37,518 bases of DNA, from the NCBI GenBank assembly GCA_020632885.1, contig JACKEQ010000043.1, forward strand, positions 1 through 37,518, in the 5' to 3' direction. Under the pieces are notes generated by a model. It was given only the letters and a program-made list of their open reading frames with translations, was not told the origin of the DNA and did no database searches. Every line of letters starts with the position of its first letter. The first letter of the stretch is position 1. Origin of the DNA: Alphaproteobacteria bacterium (GTDB taxonomy: Bacteria; Myxococcota_A; UBA796; GCA-2862545). The position numbers and the translations under genes were made by a program. This document shows positions 17,343-24,591 of the stretch, piece by piece.

Positions 17343-18626
17343 TCACCCTTCCTGATCGCGGTCCACAAGCCAAGCGTCCGACCCTCCCTGGTCCCAGCTC
17401 GCCGGTCCGGTGAAGCCGAACACCCCCACCTTGTGATGCATCGCCAGCTCCAACTCCTCACGCTTGTAGTCATGCTCCAAGGCCTGAAACAGATGCCTTG
17501 TGTCTATGACGAGTACGCTGGCCACCTGCGCATTCTCGATACCCTCTTCGTTTGCTTGAAACGGCGCGTGTCTTTGGGCCATCGGCCGCGAAAACTCCGC
17601 GTTGACGATGAGGATTCCGGTAGTCGAGCCGCGTCGACGGGCGCGGGTGCCGAGCTTCGTCACTTCCGGCATCTTGAGCCCCCGCCGACTCCAGCCCTTC
17701 ACTTCAACACTGGCTGTCCAGCGGCCCCAGTTGCGATGCTCCAACAACAGGTCCTCCCGCTTTTCATCGGTGTTCTCTGATGCCGGAACGGTCACCGTCA
17801 TACCCAGCTTCTGGAGGGCGTCCACGACAGCGTCCCGGAGAGCATCCCCGTTGGATGTGAGAAGCCGTCTCACAGTCCGCTCGCCCTCCGCGCGGCAGGC
17901 TTCCACCTGCTCCGATAGCTCCCGTTCCTGGCTCTCAAACGCACGAGTCGCACGGGAAAATTCCTCTCTGGCGTCGCGTAGCTTCGCATTAGCGGCCGTA
18001 GTCGCCCTCGCCATCCAGGCTTCATCGGCCCATCGGTTGGGCACAGAATCGAACGTGCGATCAGAGTCCGGTTCCGATTGAAAGTAGCGAAAGGCTGCCA
18101 GCACCCAATGCTCGATCGAGGCTGGAGAGGTCGCGAGCTCGGCCGGCACCACCAGCAGCGCTCCGAGACTTGCCGTTGACGGAATCAAGAAGCAGTGCGG
18201 AGCGTCTTTCGTCCAGATGAGCACTCGCGTGATGTTCTCTTCCGCCTGGTACTTCGACCAGTCAGGGGAATACGGGAGCCCTTCCGCCGTTTCGCGGGAC
18301 GCCATTGATCGCTCCGCCAGCTCGCAGAGTTCGGCCAACGGTCCGTCGTCTGACTCAACCTCGTACGCTCGGAGCCTTGTCCTGTGACGCCCGCTCACGG
18401 TTGGGACAAAGTACACCGAGTACGGATAGGATCGACGTAGCTCCGATGGTTTGGACGGCCCTTCGGTGATGTAAACGTCGTAGTTACGTGGCTCGGGAAT
18501 GGATAGTGGGCCATACACCTGAATGGACCCGATCGATCGGAGCTGATCCACTAGCATCGGGAATCTCTCGGCAAGTTCCGCGGTCATCGCAACCCGCGGC
18601 AGTGCCTTCATTCCGCCCCCCGGCAT
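17343..18626 (-). CDS. Coiled-coil protein with PD-(D/E)XK nuclease-like C-terminus
   Basis: Start ATG 18626 has GGAGG four bases upstream; ATGs at 18611 and 18587 are alternatives. The product has 427 residues. Residues 1-200 form an unrecognised domain (IGSIQVYGPLSIPEPRNYDV, TRVLIWTKDAPHCFLIP). Residues about 205-260 are a charged coiled coil (AREEFSRATRAFESQERELS). Residues about 265-400 fit the restriction-endonuclease fold: helix DALRDAVVDALQKLGMTV, then D292 (REDLLLE), E308-V-K310 (SVEVKG) and a strand GILIVNAEF. D-x15-E-x-K is the PD-(D/E)XK active-site pattern. It is likely a DNA-cleaving effector or restriction-type protein. Low G+C and its place inside a tRNA-bound island indicate recent transfer. 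Confidence 0.75.
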   Translation of the reverse strand: MPGGGMKALPRVAMTAELAERFPMLVDQLRSIGSIQVYGPLSIPEPRNYDVYITEGPSKPSELRRSYPYSVYFVPTVSGRHRTRLRAYEVESDDGPLAELCELAERSMASRETAEGLPYSPDWSKYQAEENITRVLIWTKDAPHCFLIPSTASLGALLVVPAELATSPASIEHWVLAAFRYFQSEPDSDRTFDSVPNRWADEAWMARATTAANAKLRDAREEFSRATRAFESQERELSEQVEACRAEGERTVRRLLTSNGDALRDAVVDALQKLGMTVTVPASENTDEKREDLLLEHRNWGRWTASVEVKGWSRRGLKMPEVTKLGTRARRRGSTTGILIVNAEFSRPMAQRHAPFQANEEGIENAQVASVLVIDTRHLFQALEHDYKREELELAMHHKVGVFGFTGPASWDQGGSDAWLVDRDQEG

Positions 18627-18821
18627 TCCGCCTCCATGTCGTTGTGGCGGTATTATTGGTGCTCAATGAGGTGCGCCATCCTGCGAACGGCCCGCCCCGC
18701 CTAATTGGTCCGCCCATGGCCGACCGGTGACACGGGAGGTGTGCCACCACCGCTGTTCGGCGGGCCGGCGCTGCCGGACGGGAGGCCCGCTGGCCCGTCT
18801 CGGCTGGGTGGACCAGGTTCG
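18627..18821. other. Right non-coding end of the tRNA-Trp island
   Basis: About 195 bases between the nuclease-like gene start and the right att core. I see no convincing gene; frames on both strands are short or shadows. It must hold the promoter of the nuclease-like gene. A TAATAC hexamer on the minus strand at about 18653-18648 is a possible -10 box without a recognisable -35. Recombinase arm sites or an excision signal could also be here, but none is obvious. Confidence 0.4.
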
Positions 18822-18870
18822 TTCCAAATCCGCAGGTCCCGGGTTCGAGTCCTGGTGCCCCTGTCAGCTT
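18822..18870 (+). repeat. Right attachment core (attR), tRNA-Trp 3' fragment
   Basis: A 49-bp perfect copy of 16495-16543. It contains the second half of the anticodon loop, the T arm and the acceptor 3' strand but no 5' half, so it is not a tRNA gene. It marks the right limit of the island. Confidence 0.95.
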
Positions 18871-18884
18871 CCACGTGGCTGAGA

Positions 18885-18905
18885 GCTGTGACCGAACCTC
18901 ACAGC
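18885..18905. terminator. Hairpin that may be the original tRNA-Trp terminator
   Basis: GCTGTGA and TCACAGC form a perfect 7-bp inverted repeat with a 7-base loop, 14 bases after the attR core. In the chromosome without the island it would lie just downstream of tRNA-Trp. There is no T-tract, so termination is inference. Confidence 0.35.
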
Positions 18906-18956
18906 GGGCGAGCGTCCATGAGGCGTTCCCGGAGGTCCTCCCGTGCGGTGAGGAGG

Positions 18957-18986
18957 TTGTGCTGGGCGGCGCCCCCCTGCTAGGGT
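18957..18986 (+). promoter_or_regulatory. Candidate promoter of the 19008 gene
   Basis: TTGTGC (18957-18962) and TAGGGT (18981-18986) are 18 bases apart, and GGAGG with a TTG start follows. The spacing fits a housekeeping promoter; the hexamers match only partly. Confidence 0.4.
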
Positions 18987-19007
18987 CTCGCTTCCGGAGG
19001 CGACACC

Positions 19008-19979
19008 TTGCGCCGTGCTTCGATCGCCGCTGCAATGGCGCTGGCCTTGGCGATCCTCGCCTGGTTCGCGCTGCGAGGCTCCTCGACAGAAGCCGAGGCG
19101 CCGCACCCGTCCGACGGAAGACCGCACCGCCGCACGACGACCGTGACGAACCCCGTGCAGGCACCCTCGGTACCCGAGCGCGCTGCCCGAGAGACTCCGA
19201 CGCCGGAGACGGACTCCCCGGAGCGCCTGAAGTACCGGGCCGACCTCGGGGCGATCGCCGACCAGGCGGGGCTCGCCGTGGTCGAATGTGCGATCCGAGA
19301 CCCGATCACCGGTGGCGAGGTGGGACGGCACATCGCGTTCGTCGACGGTGTCGGCCGCCCCGACAACGGGGACGCTCGGAGGACGGAGCGCCAGACGATC
19401 GAAGACGACCTCGAGCGGACCTGGGAGGTGTGGTGGGACATGCCCGAAGGCGCGACCCACACGACGTGCTCGTATGAACCGGCCAGGATGTTCACTCTCG
19501 TCCTGGACGTTGGACAGACGGGTGCGCGCGACGCCTCGTGCAGCGGCCGGATCGTGCCCGGGCCGAACGAGCATCCCGTGCTCCGCACACCGTGCACCCT
19601 CGTCGGGCGCTTTCTCCCGGAGGGTGTGAGGACGAAGCCCATCGAGGTCCCCCAGATGGTCGAGGGCGCGACCTACACCGCCGTCCTGGAGCTCGACGAC
19701 AGCCCGGAGGAGCCCGAGAGCGCGAACGAGGACGGTGAGGCGCGGGTCGAGAAGTTGCTCGACCTGGAGGACCACATCTACGACGAGTCCACGAAGTGGA
19801 ACGCCCTGGCGGACGGCATTCGGGCCCTGCGGAACCGCAAACCCGAGGGCCGGATTCGGGAGCTGCTGGACGACGATCTTCGCGACTACGGCGGGGCCGC
19901 CGATTCCTGGCAGGTCGAGGAGGGCGAGATCTCCGAACGGGTGGATGCCGCGCTCGACGAGGTCGACGGCCCGCCGTAG
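19008..19979 (+). CDS. Membrane-anchored or secreted protein, unknown function
   Basis: TTG 19008 is chosen because GGAGG lies seven bases upstream; ATG 19035 is an alternative that would shorten the positively charged start. The product has 323 residues. Residues 1-23 are a signal or anchor (MRRASIAAAMALALAILAWF), followed by a polar Pro/Thr/Arg linker to about residue 70. The middle contains three cysteines (VVECAIRD, TTCSYEP, DASCSGRI) and a beta-rich stretch. The C-terminal 100 residues are strongly acidic and helical (DDSPEEPESANEDGEARVEK). I do not recognise the family. It is the first host gene after the island. Confidence 0.65.
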   Translation: MRRASIAAAMALALAILAWFALRGSSTEAEAPHPSDGRPHRRTTTVTNPVQAPSVPERAARETPTPETDSPERLKYRADLGAIADQAGLAVVECAIRDPITGGEVGRHIAFVDGVGRPDNGDARRTERQTIEDDLERTWEVWWDMPEGATHTTCSYEPARMFTLVLDVGQTGARDASCSGRIVPGPNEHPVLRTPCTLVGRFLPEGVRTKPIEVPQMVEGATYTAVLELDDSPEEPESANEDGEARVEKLLDLEDHIYDESTKWNALADGIRALRNRKPEGRIRELLDDDLRDYGGAADSWQVEEGEISERVDAALDEVDGPP

Positions 19980-20058
19980 CGACGCGTCCGACGCACCTGT
20001 CCCGACAGGCCTCCTCGCGGTACCGTGAGGACGACCTCCACCCGAGGATGGTGCCACC

Positions 20059-20661
20059 TTGCCTCGACGTCCCCTCGTCCCCTTCGTCGCAGCGCTCGTC
20101 GCCCTGTGCGTGGTCACCTTCACGCTCGCCTGCGCGGGCCCGGCAGGGACCGTCGTCGCCGCACCGGACGCAGCGACCGTGCAGCGCGCGAAGGCCGTCG
20201 GGCTCCCCGCGGTCGACCCCGCCGGGAAGGTCGCGGGACCGTTCGCGGGACCGGAAGGCACGTTGTTCTACGTGGGGGCCGATGCTCGCGTGCTGTTCTT
20301 CCAGCCCGAGCAGTACGTCGCCTACTTCGGGACGACCGGGCCAGCGGGGGTCACGTACGCCTATGCGCTCACCCTGCAGGGCCAGTACGTCGTCGATGCG
20401 AACAACACGATGCAACAGGTCCGGGTGCTGCCGGACGACGCCATGGGGTGGCCCCACGCCGAGGCCGTCGCAGGCGTCCTGATGGGGCGGCTTCAGCAGA
20501 TCCGGGCCGGCAGGGCGCAGGCGCCGAGCGCCAACGGTGCGGCTCTGCAGGCGGTCCGGGACCAGGCGCTCCACGACACCACCCTGGCGATCCTCGAGAA
20601 CATGGGCAGCGAGGGCTGCACGCAGCACTACGATGGGGTCTACTATCTGGGCTGCTGGTGA
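20059..20661 (+). CDS. Lipoprotein, unknown function
   Basis: A TTG start at 20059 gives a 200-residue protein with a signal peptide and lipobox (VTFTLACAGPAG, cysteine at about position 25). The body has Tyr/Phe-rich strands (GTLFYVGADARVLFFQPEQY, AYALTLQGQYVV) and ends with a cysteine pair (SEGCTQHYDGVYYLGCW). A GAGG lies about 11 bases upstream of the start. The family is not recognised. It probably sits in the outer membrane or periplasm. Confidence 0.65.
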   Translation: MPRRPLVPFVAALVALCVVTFTLACAGPAGTVVAAPDAATVQRAKAVGLPAVDPAGKVAGPFAGPEGTLFYVGADARVLFFQPEQYVAYFGTTGPAGVTYAYALTLQGQYVVDANNTMQQVRVLPDDAMGWPHAEAVAGVLMGRLQQIRAGRAQAPSANGAALQAVRDQALHDTTLAILENMGSEGCTQHYDGVYYLGCW

Positions 20662-21040
20662 GCGTGTGCGCCGTGAGCGGCTGGGGACCCCTTCCCCGGA
20701 ACGAGGTCGGTGCCGTCGGTGCGCGTGGCGCTCGGCATGGACGAGCGATACCGCAGAGCCTCCCGATCCGGAGCATCGATGCTCCTGTGCTTCCTCGCGG
20801 CCGCCCTCGCTGGTGAGCCCACTGACGCCACCCCCGAGCCCGCCACGGTCGAAGCCCGGGCAGACCGCCCCTATCCGAAGGCCATCGCGACGCGGACCGC
20901 GGGGCAGGTCCTCACGGTCACGGGCTCGGTCGTGGCCCTGCCCTCCACGTTCCTCGTGGTGGCCGGACTCGCGAGCCCCTGCGGCGGCGGACAGGGCTGT
21001 CTCGGCAACGCCATCGCCGTGGTGTTCGGCACCGCGGGCA

Positions 21041-21046
21041 TGATCG
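21041..21046 (+). repeat. Target-site duplication, left copy (TGATCG)
   Basis: The 6 bases directly before the left end TGTCTTG of the transposon. The same 6 bases follow its right end at 24603. Confidence 0.8.
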
Positions 21047-21057
21047 TGTCTTGTCGC
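21047..21057 (+). repeat. Transposon left terminal inverted repeat
   Basis: TGTCTTGTCGC, matching the complement of 24592-24602 at 9 of 11 positions. Confidence 0.7.
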
Positions 21058-21147
21058 CCCTGCTGCCACCGCCGGCAGACCCATCCGTCCCGCCCTCGAC
21101 CACCGCATCCCAATCCGTGAGACCGGTAGCGACCGTGGGATGAACCC

Positions 21148-21223
21148 GGTGGCCGAAGGCCACCACCGTCGTCGGGGAACGGCCGAAGGGTGACCGCGAA
21201 GCGGTCGCGCGAGGACGTTCCCC
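21148..21223. other. Cluster of hairpins near the transposon left end
   Basis: GGTGGCC-GAA-GGCCACC (21148-21164) is a perfect 7-bp stem with a GAA loop. GGGGAACG (21174-21181) pairs perfectly with CGTTCCCC (21216-21223), and inside this stem GACCGC-GAA-GCGGTC (21192-21206) forms another perfect hairpin. The cluster lies before the first transposon gene. It could be a folded leader RNA, a protein-binding site or a terminator against read-through from the disrupted host gene. Confidence 0.5.
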
Positions 21224-21250
21224 GCCTCAGCCGCCACGACCCGGTACACC

Positions 21251-21859
21251 GTGTCCGTGGTCACCGTCACGTACCGGGAGGCGCGCCCCGGACCCGGCTG
21301 GCATGCGCACGGCTCCCTGCGAAAGGTCGTCATCGTCCTCGACGGCTGGAAGCCCGTCGGCGTCCTCCTCGTCAAGCAGCGCTGGCTCCACGTCGCCTCA
21401 GGGACCACTCGCCACGACAGGCCCGTCTGGGACCGCCCAGGATGTCCGTACGCCCTCGACGTCGTCGTCGCCGTGCTCACCGTCTGGCTCCACACCTCAC
21501 TGGCCCTCCGGGACCTCCACTGGGGCTGGGACGACCTCCGCCCGGAACCCAGGACCGCACAGCGATGGGTCGTCCACCTCAGACCTCACGCTGACGCCTG
21601 GCTCCAACAGGCTCGCGCTCACATGCTCGAGCGCGTCAGACCCGCGGCTCTCGACGATGTCCTCCCGGCGGCGGGGATCCCACCGCCGGGAGGACGGCGC
21701 TGCCGTAGCCAAGAGGACGTCCACGATGCCGGGAAGCTCAACGACGTCGTCTGGCTCCACGAAAAGGTAGCGCACGCCTTGTCTATCTCACTCCGAACGC
21801 TCCTGGAAGGAGCTCGATGGAGGTGGCCCATGACCCCTGCACAATCACCCGCCGTCTGA
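21251..21859 (+). CDS. Transposon accessory protein (possibly DUF6431-like)
   Basis: The frame is open from 21194 but the first usual start is GTG 21251, without a ribosome binding site, so the start is uncertain. From there it has 202 residues. It has an N-terminal beta-rich part (HGSLRKVVIVLDGWKPV), a helix around YALDVVVAVLTVWL and a helix-turn-helix-like stretch PRTAQRWVVHL, then AWLQQARAHMLERV. This general pattern is reminiscent of the small DUF6431-type proteins that accompany DDE-transposase/ExeA elements, but the cysteines I would expect of a zinc finger are missing. That link is from memory and tentative. It lies 139 bases upstream of the transposase. Confidence 0.5.
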   Translation: MSVVTVTYREARPGPGWHAHGSLRKVVIVLDGWKPVGVLLVKQRWLHVASGTTRHDRPVWDRPGCPYALDVVVAVLTVWLHTSLALRDLHWGWDDLRPEPRTAQRWVVHLRPHADAWLQQARAHMLERVRPAALDDVLPAAGIPPPGGRRCRSQEDVHDAGKLNDVVWLHEKVAHALSISLRTLLEGARWRWPMTPAQSPAV

Positions 21860-21998
21860 CGTCTCCACCGGGGGCGATCGTGGACCTGCGTCCCACCCCA
21901 TGCTGGCCACCGGCCCCATCCCGATCCCACAGACCGTGCCGTCGTTCGTGCGGCACCGCTCCACGACCCTGGTCGCGAACCCGACCAGGAGTCCGTGA

Positions 21999-23570
21999 AT
22001 GCCCGCGAAACCGCCACCCTCCGAGATGGCCCTGCTCCGCTACAAGATCATCAGCGCCTACCTCGTCCTCGAGCCGCCGCGCGGCCAACGCACCGCCGCC
22101 CTCCAGACCCTCGCCGCCAAGACGTGGACCCTTCCCGACGGCCGCCAGACCGAGTTCGCCGCAGAGACGATCCGCGTCTGGGTCCGCCAGTTCCGGCTCG
22201 GAGGGCTCGACGCGCTCGAGGATGCTCCTCGCGCCCGGCCCGGCGTGCAGGTCCTCGATGACGACCAGAAGGACCTCGTCTGCCAGCTCAAGAGGGACGT
22301 CCCCTCACGCTCGCTCGACCGCATCATCGACATCGCCGAAGAGATGGAGCTCGTCCCCGCGGGCCTTCTGAAGCGCTCGACGGTCCACCGGGTCCTCGCA
22401 GCTCACGGGCTCTCCGAGCGCAGGGCAGGACCCTCGAGCACCGAGGACCTCGACCGCTTCGAGGCCGCCTTCCCCAACGAGCTCTGGCAGTCCGACATGC
22501 TCAAGGGCCCCTGGCTGCCCGACCCCCAACGCGGCGGGAAGATGCGGCAGGCCTGGCTCCACGCCTTCATCGACGACCACTCCCGGCTCCTTCTCGCTGG
22601 ACGGTGGGCCTTCCACTCCGATCTCCCCACCCTCGAGCTCGTCTTCCGCGAAGCCCTCCGGCGTCACGGGCTGCCCCGCAAGGTCTACTACGACAACGGA
22701 GGACCCTACCGAAGCAAGCACATGCACCAGATCATCGCGGTTCTGAGCAACCAGAAGCCGATCTACACCCCACCGCGGCGCCCCGAGGGACACGGGAAGA
22801 TCGAGGCCTTCAACCGCCTGTGCCGGGCGGCCTTCGTGGACGAGGTCGCCGCGTCGCCGATCACCACGTTGGACCAGCTCAACCTGGCCTTCGCGGCTTG
22901 GAGGGACCTGAAGTACAACCGGCGCACGCATACGGAGACGGGCCAGGCACCGTGGGACCGCTGGAGGGCCGGGGCCCAACACATCGAGCACGTCGGCGAG
23001 CGGTTTCTGGTCGAGGCCTTCCTCTTCCGGGGTTCCCGGACCACCGACAAGTCCGGCGTCCTGAGCCTCTTCGGGACGAAGTACCAGGTCGGACCCGAGC
23101 TCGCGCGCAAGAAGGTCGAGGTCCGCTACGACCCCGAGCGCATGGAGACGATCGAGGTCTGGCACGGCGACACCTTCCAGGAGCGCGTGAAGCCCCTGGA
23201 GGTGCATCCGCAGCGTCGTCCCGTGCAGAAGAAGCCTGTGGAGCCGAAGCCGTCCTCTCCGTCGCCCCGCGTCGACTTCCTCGGCCACCTCGTCGCGATG
23301 CACGAGCCCGTGGAGCTCGAGGACGTTGTCGAGGTCGCCCTGCGCGAGCGTGAACAACTCGACGAGGCCGTCTACGACGTCCTGCGGACGCGGATCTCCC
23401 CCGAGACCTTCGACGACCACGAGGTCCGTGAGTTCCTCGGTCGCTACGGTCCGCTCGAGCCCGGGGCGGTCCAGGACGTCGTCGACCTCGCGGTCGAGAT
23501 GGGAGGTAGCGACCAGCACATCCACACGTTCCTCCGTGCCATCCGTGCGGCCATCGGAGGTGGAGCGTGA
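21999..23570 (+). CDS. DDE transposase, Mu/IS481/TnsB-like
   Basis: ATG 21999 follows AGGAG at eight bases. The product has 523 residues. The N-terminus carries helix-turn-helix modules (ETIRVWVRQFRLGGLDAL and the STVHRVLAAHGL region). The rve integrase core shows D166 (LWQSDML), D232 (YYDNGGPY) and E269 (GKIEAFNR), a DD36E triad. A small beta-barrel resembling the Mu transposase C-terminal domain follows (FGTKYQVGPELARKKVEVRY), then a Pro/Lys linker and a helical tail of about 110 residues that probably contacts the ATPase. It catalyses strand cleavage and transfer at the element ends. It overlaps the ATPase gene by GTGA. Confidence 0.93.
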   Translation: MPAKPPPSEMALLRYKIISAYLVLEPPRGQRTAALQTLAAKTWTLPDGRQTEFAAETIRVWVRQFRLGGLDALEDAPRARPGVQVLDDDQKDLVCQLKRDVPSRSLDRIIDIAEEMELVPAGLLKRSTVHRVLAAHGLSERRAGPSSTEDLDRFEAAFPNELWQSDMLKGPWLPDPQRGGKMRQAWLHAFIDDHSRLLLAGRWAFHSDLPTLELVFREALRRHGLPRKVYYDNGGPYRSKHMHQIIAVLSNQKPIYTPPRRPEGHGKIEAFNRLCRAAFVDEVAASPITTLDQLNLAFAAWRDLKYNRRTHTETGQAPWDRWRAGAQHIEHVGERFLVEAFLFRGSRTTDKSGVLSLFGTKYQVGPELARKKVEVRYDPERMETIEVWHGDTFQERVKPLEVHPQRRPVQKKPVEPKPSSPSPRVDFLGHLVAMHEPVELEDVVEVALREREQLDEAVYDVLRTRISPETFDDHEVREFLGRYGPLEPGAVQDVVDLAVEMGGSDQHIHTFLRAIRAAIGGGA

Positions 23571-24427
23571 ACACGCCGACCCTCCCGCACCCCCACCAGC
23601 GTCAGCTGCGTACCCACTTCGGCTTCAGCCGGGTCCCGTTCCGCAAGAATGTCCCTGCGAGCTCCATGTTCGACTCCGAGAGCCAACGCGCCCTCCTCCA
23701 CGGCCTCGCCCTCTGGAGCGAGCTCCGCGGGCTCGCCCTGGTCACCGGACCCAGCGGTGTCGGGAAGTCGATCTGCCTCCGCCGGTTCGTCGAGCAGCTG
23801 CCGCAGGGACGCTACACGGTGCACCCGTTCAACCAGATCCCCACGACCCCGACGGGCTTCCTGCGCGCTCTGTCCCGACGCCTGGGGCTGCGCCCGAGGC
23901 TGCACCTGACCGACATGTTCGACGACATCGTCGAGGCGTTCGCGCACCACGAGGAGGAGCACGGGACGCACCCGGTCGTCGTCATGGACGACGCAGAGGG
24001 CATGCGGCCCGGGACGCTGGACCTGGTACGCCGGCTGACGGACGGCGCCGCCGACGGCAGCGACCACGTGAGCATCCTGCTGGCGGGGACGGAGCAGGTC
24101 CTACAGGTGCTTCGGGATCCGCAACTCGTCCCTCTGCAGACGCGGTTCGCGTACGCGCACACGCTCCGTCCGTTCGGCATCCAGGATGCAAGGAACTACG
24201 TGGACTTCCACATGGACTTCGCGGCAGCCGGGCCGCAGAACGTGTTCGACGACAGCGCGGTCCGGGTGTTGTTCCACGCGAGCCAGGGCGTCCCGCGTCG
24301 GATGAACCAGCTCGCGCTTCAGGCGCTCATGGAGGCCGTGGTCTTCGAGGCGGACGCCATCGACGAGCGGCTGATGAAGCGGGTCCTGCAGGCTCACCCG
24401 TTGTACGACGCGCCGCGGGCTTCGTAG
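23567..24427 (+). CDS. AAA+ ATPase, ExeA/TnsC/TniB-like transposition regulator
   Basis: GTG 23567 overlaps the transposase stop (GTGA), giving coupled translation. The 286-residue protein begins with the ExeA-like FGFSRVPF motif, then Walker A GPSGVGKS (about residues 61-68) and Walker B VVVMDDAEGM (about 137-146), and a C-terminal lid with VPRRMNQLALQAL. Such ATPases select target DNA and activate the DDE transposase (MuB, TnsC, IstB and ExeA-like proteins). The FGF..PF start and neighbour favour the ExeA-like group. The stop codon lies inside the first copy of the 11-bp motif array. No TniQ-like partner is present, so target choice is probably relaxed. Confidence 0.93.
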   Translation: MNTPTLPHPHQRQLRTHFGFSRVPFRKNVPASSMFDSESQRALLHGLALWSELRGLALVTGPSGVGKSICLRRFVEQLPQGRYTVHPFNQIPTTPTGFLRALSRRLGLRPRLHLTDMFDDIVEAFAHHEEEHGTHPVVVMDDAEGMRPGTLDLVRRLTDGAADGSDHVSILLAGTEQVLQVLRDPQLVPLQTRFAYAHTLRPFGIQDARNYVDFHMDFAAAGPQNVFDDSAVRVLFHASQGVPRRMNQLALQALMEAVVFEADAIDERLMKRVLQAHPLYDAPRAS

Positions 24428-24526
24428 GACACGCTTCGGGGGCGTGTCCCACGCGGTCCGTGCGGGCTCCGTGGACCTTGTGGGACACGGAGGACGAGCG
24501 TGTCCCACCTCGTGTGTGGGACACGC
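24424..24526. repeat. Array of an 11-bp motif GTGGGACACGC in alternating orientation
   Basis: Five copies: GTAGGACACGC at 24424, GCGTGTCCCAC (inverted) at 24442, GTGGGACACG at 24480, GCGTGTCCCAC at 24498 and GTGGGACACGC at 24516. Start spacings are 18, 38, 18 and 18, so a degenerate or lost copy may lie near 24460. Neighbouring copies can pair as hairpins with 7-8 base loops; the first begins at the ATPase stop codon. Possible roles are transposase or regulator binding sites at the right end, or a terminator. I found no matching copies at the left end. Confidence 0.85.
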
Positions 24527-24591
24527 CCGGGCTGCGGATCCCGCGCCCGCCACCGGTGGTTGACGCTGGGATCCCATTGGGAGCGGAACCT

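Larger units (their letters stand above)
16495..18870. mobile_element. tRNA-Trp-integrated mini-island (2.33 kb unit)
   Basis: Two perfect 49-bp direct repeats of the 3' part of tRNA-Trp flank 2278 bp. This is the expected result of site-specific integration into the anticodon-loop region of a tRNA gene, with the left copy completing the tRNA and the right copy left as a fragment. The interior holds two minus-strand ORFs and no tyrosine or serine recombinase that I can see. The nuclease-like gene has lower G+C than its surroundings (103 of 180 bases, 57%, over 17401-17580; a host stretch such as 13801-13860 is 77%). The unit is therefore either mobilised in trans or the remnant of a larger island. 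Confidence 0.88.

Noticed and set aside
17277..17780. Plus-strand ORF of 167 codons opposite the nuclease-like gene
   Set aside because: Antisense to a better-supported gene, no ribosome binding site and no domain-like composition.
18822..18870. Second tRNA-Trp gene
   Set aside because: Only the 3' part from the anticodon loop onward is present; no D arm or 5' acceptor strand, so it is an att duplicate.
24424..24526. CRISPR array
   Set aside because: The repeats are 11 bp, alternate in orientation and have 7-27 base gaps; no cas gene is near.
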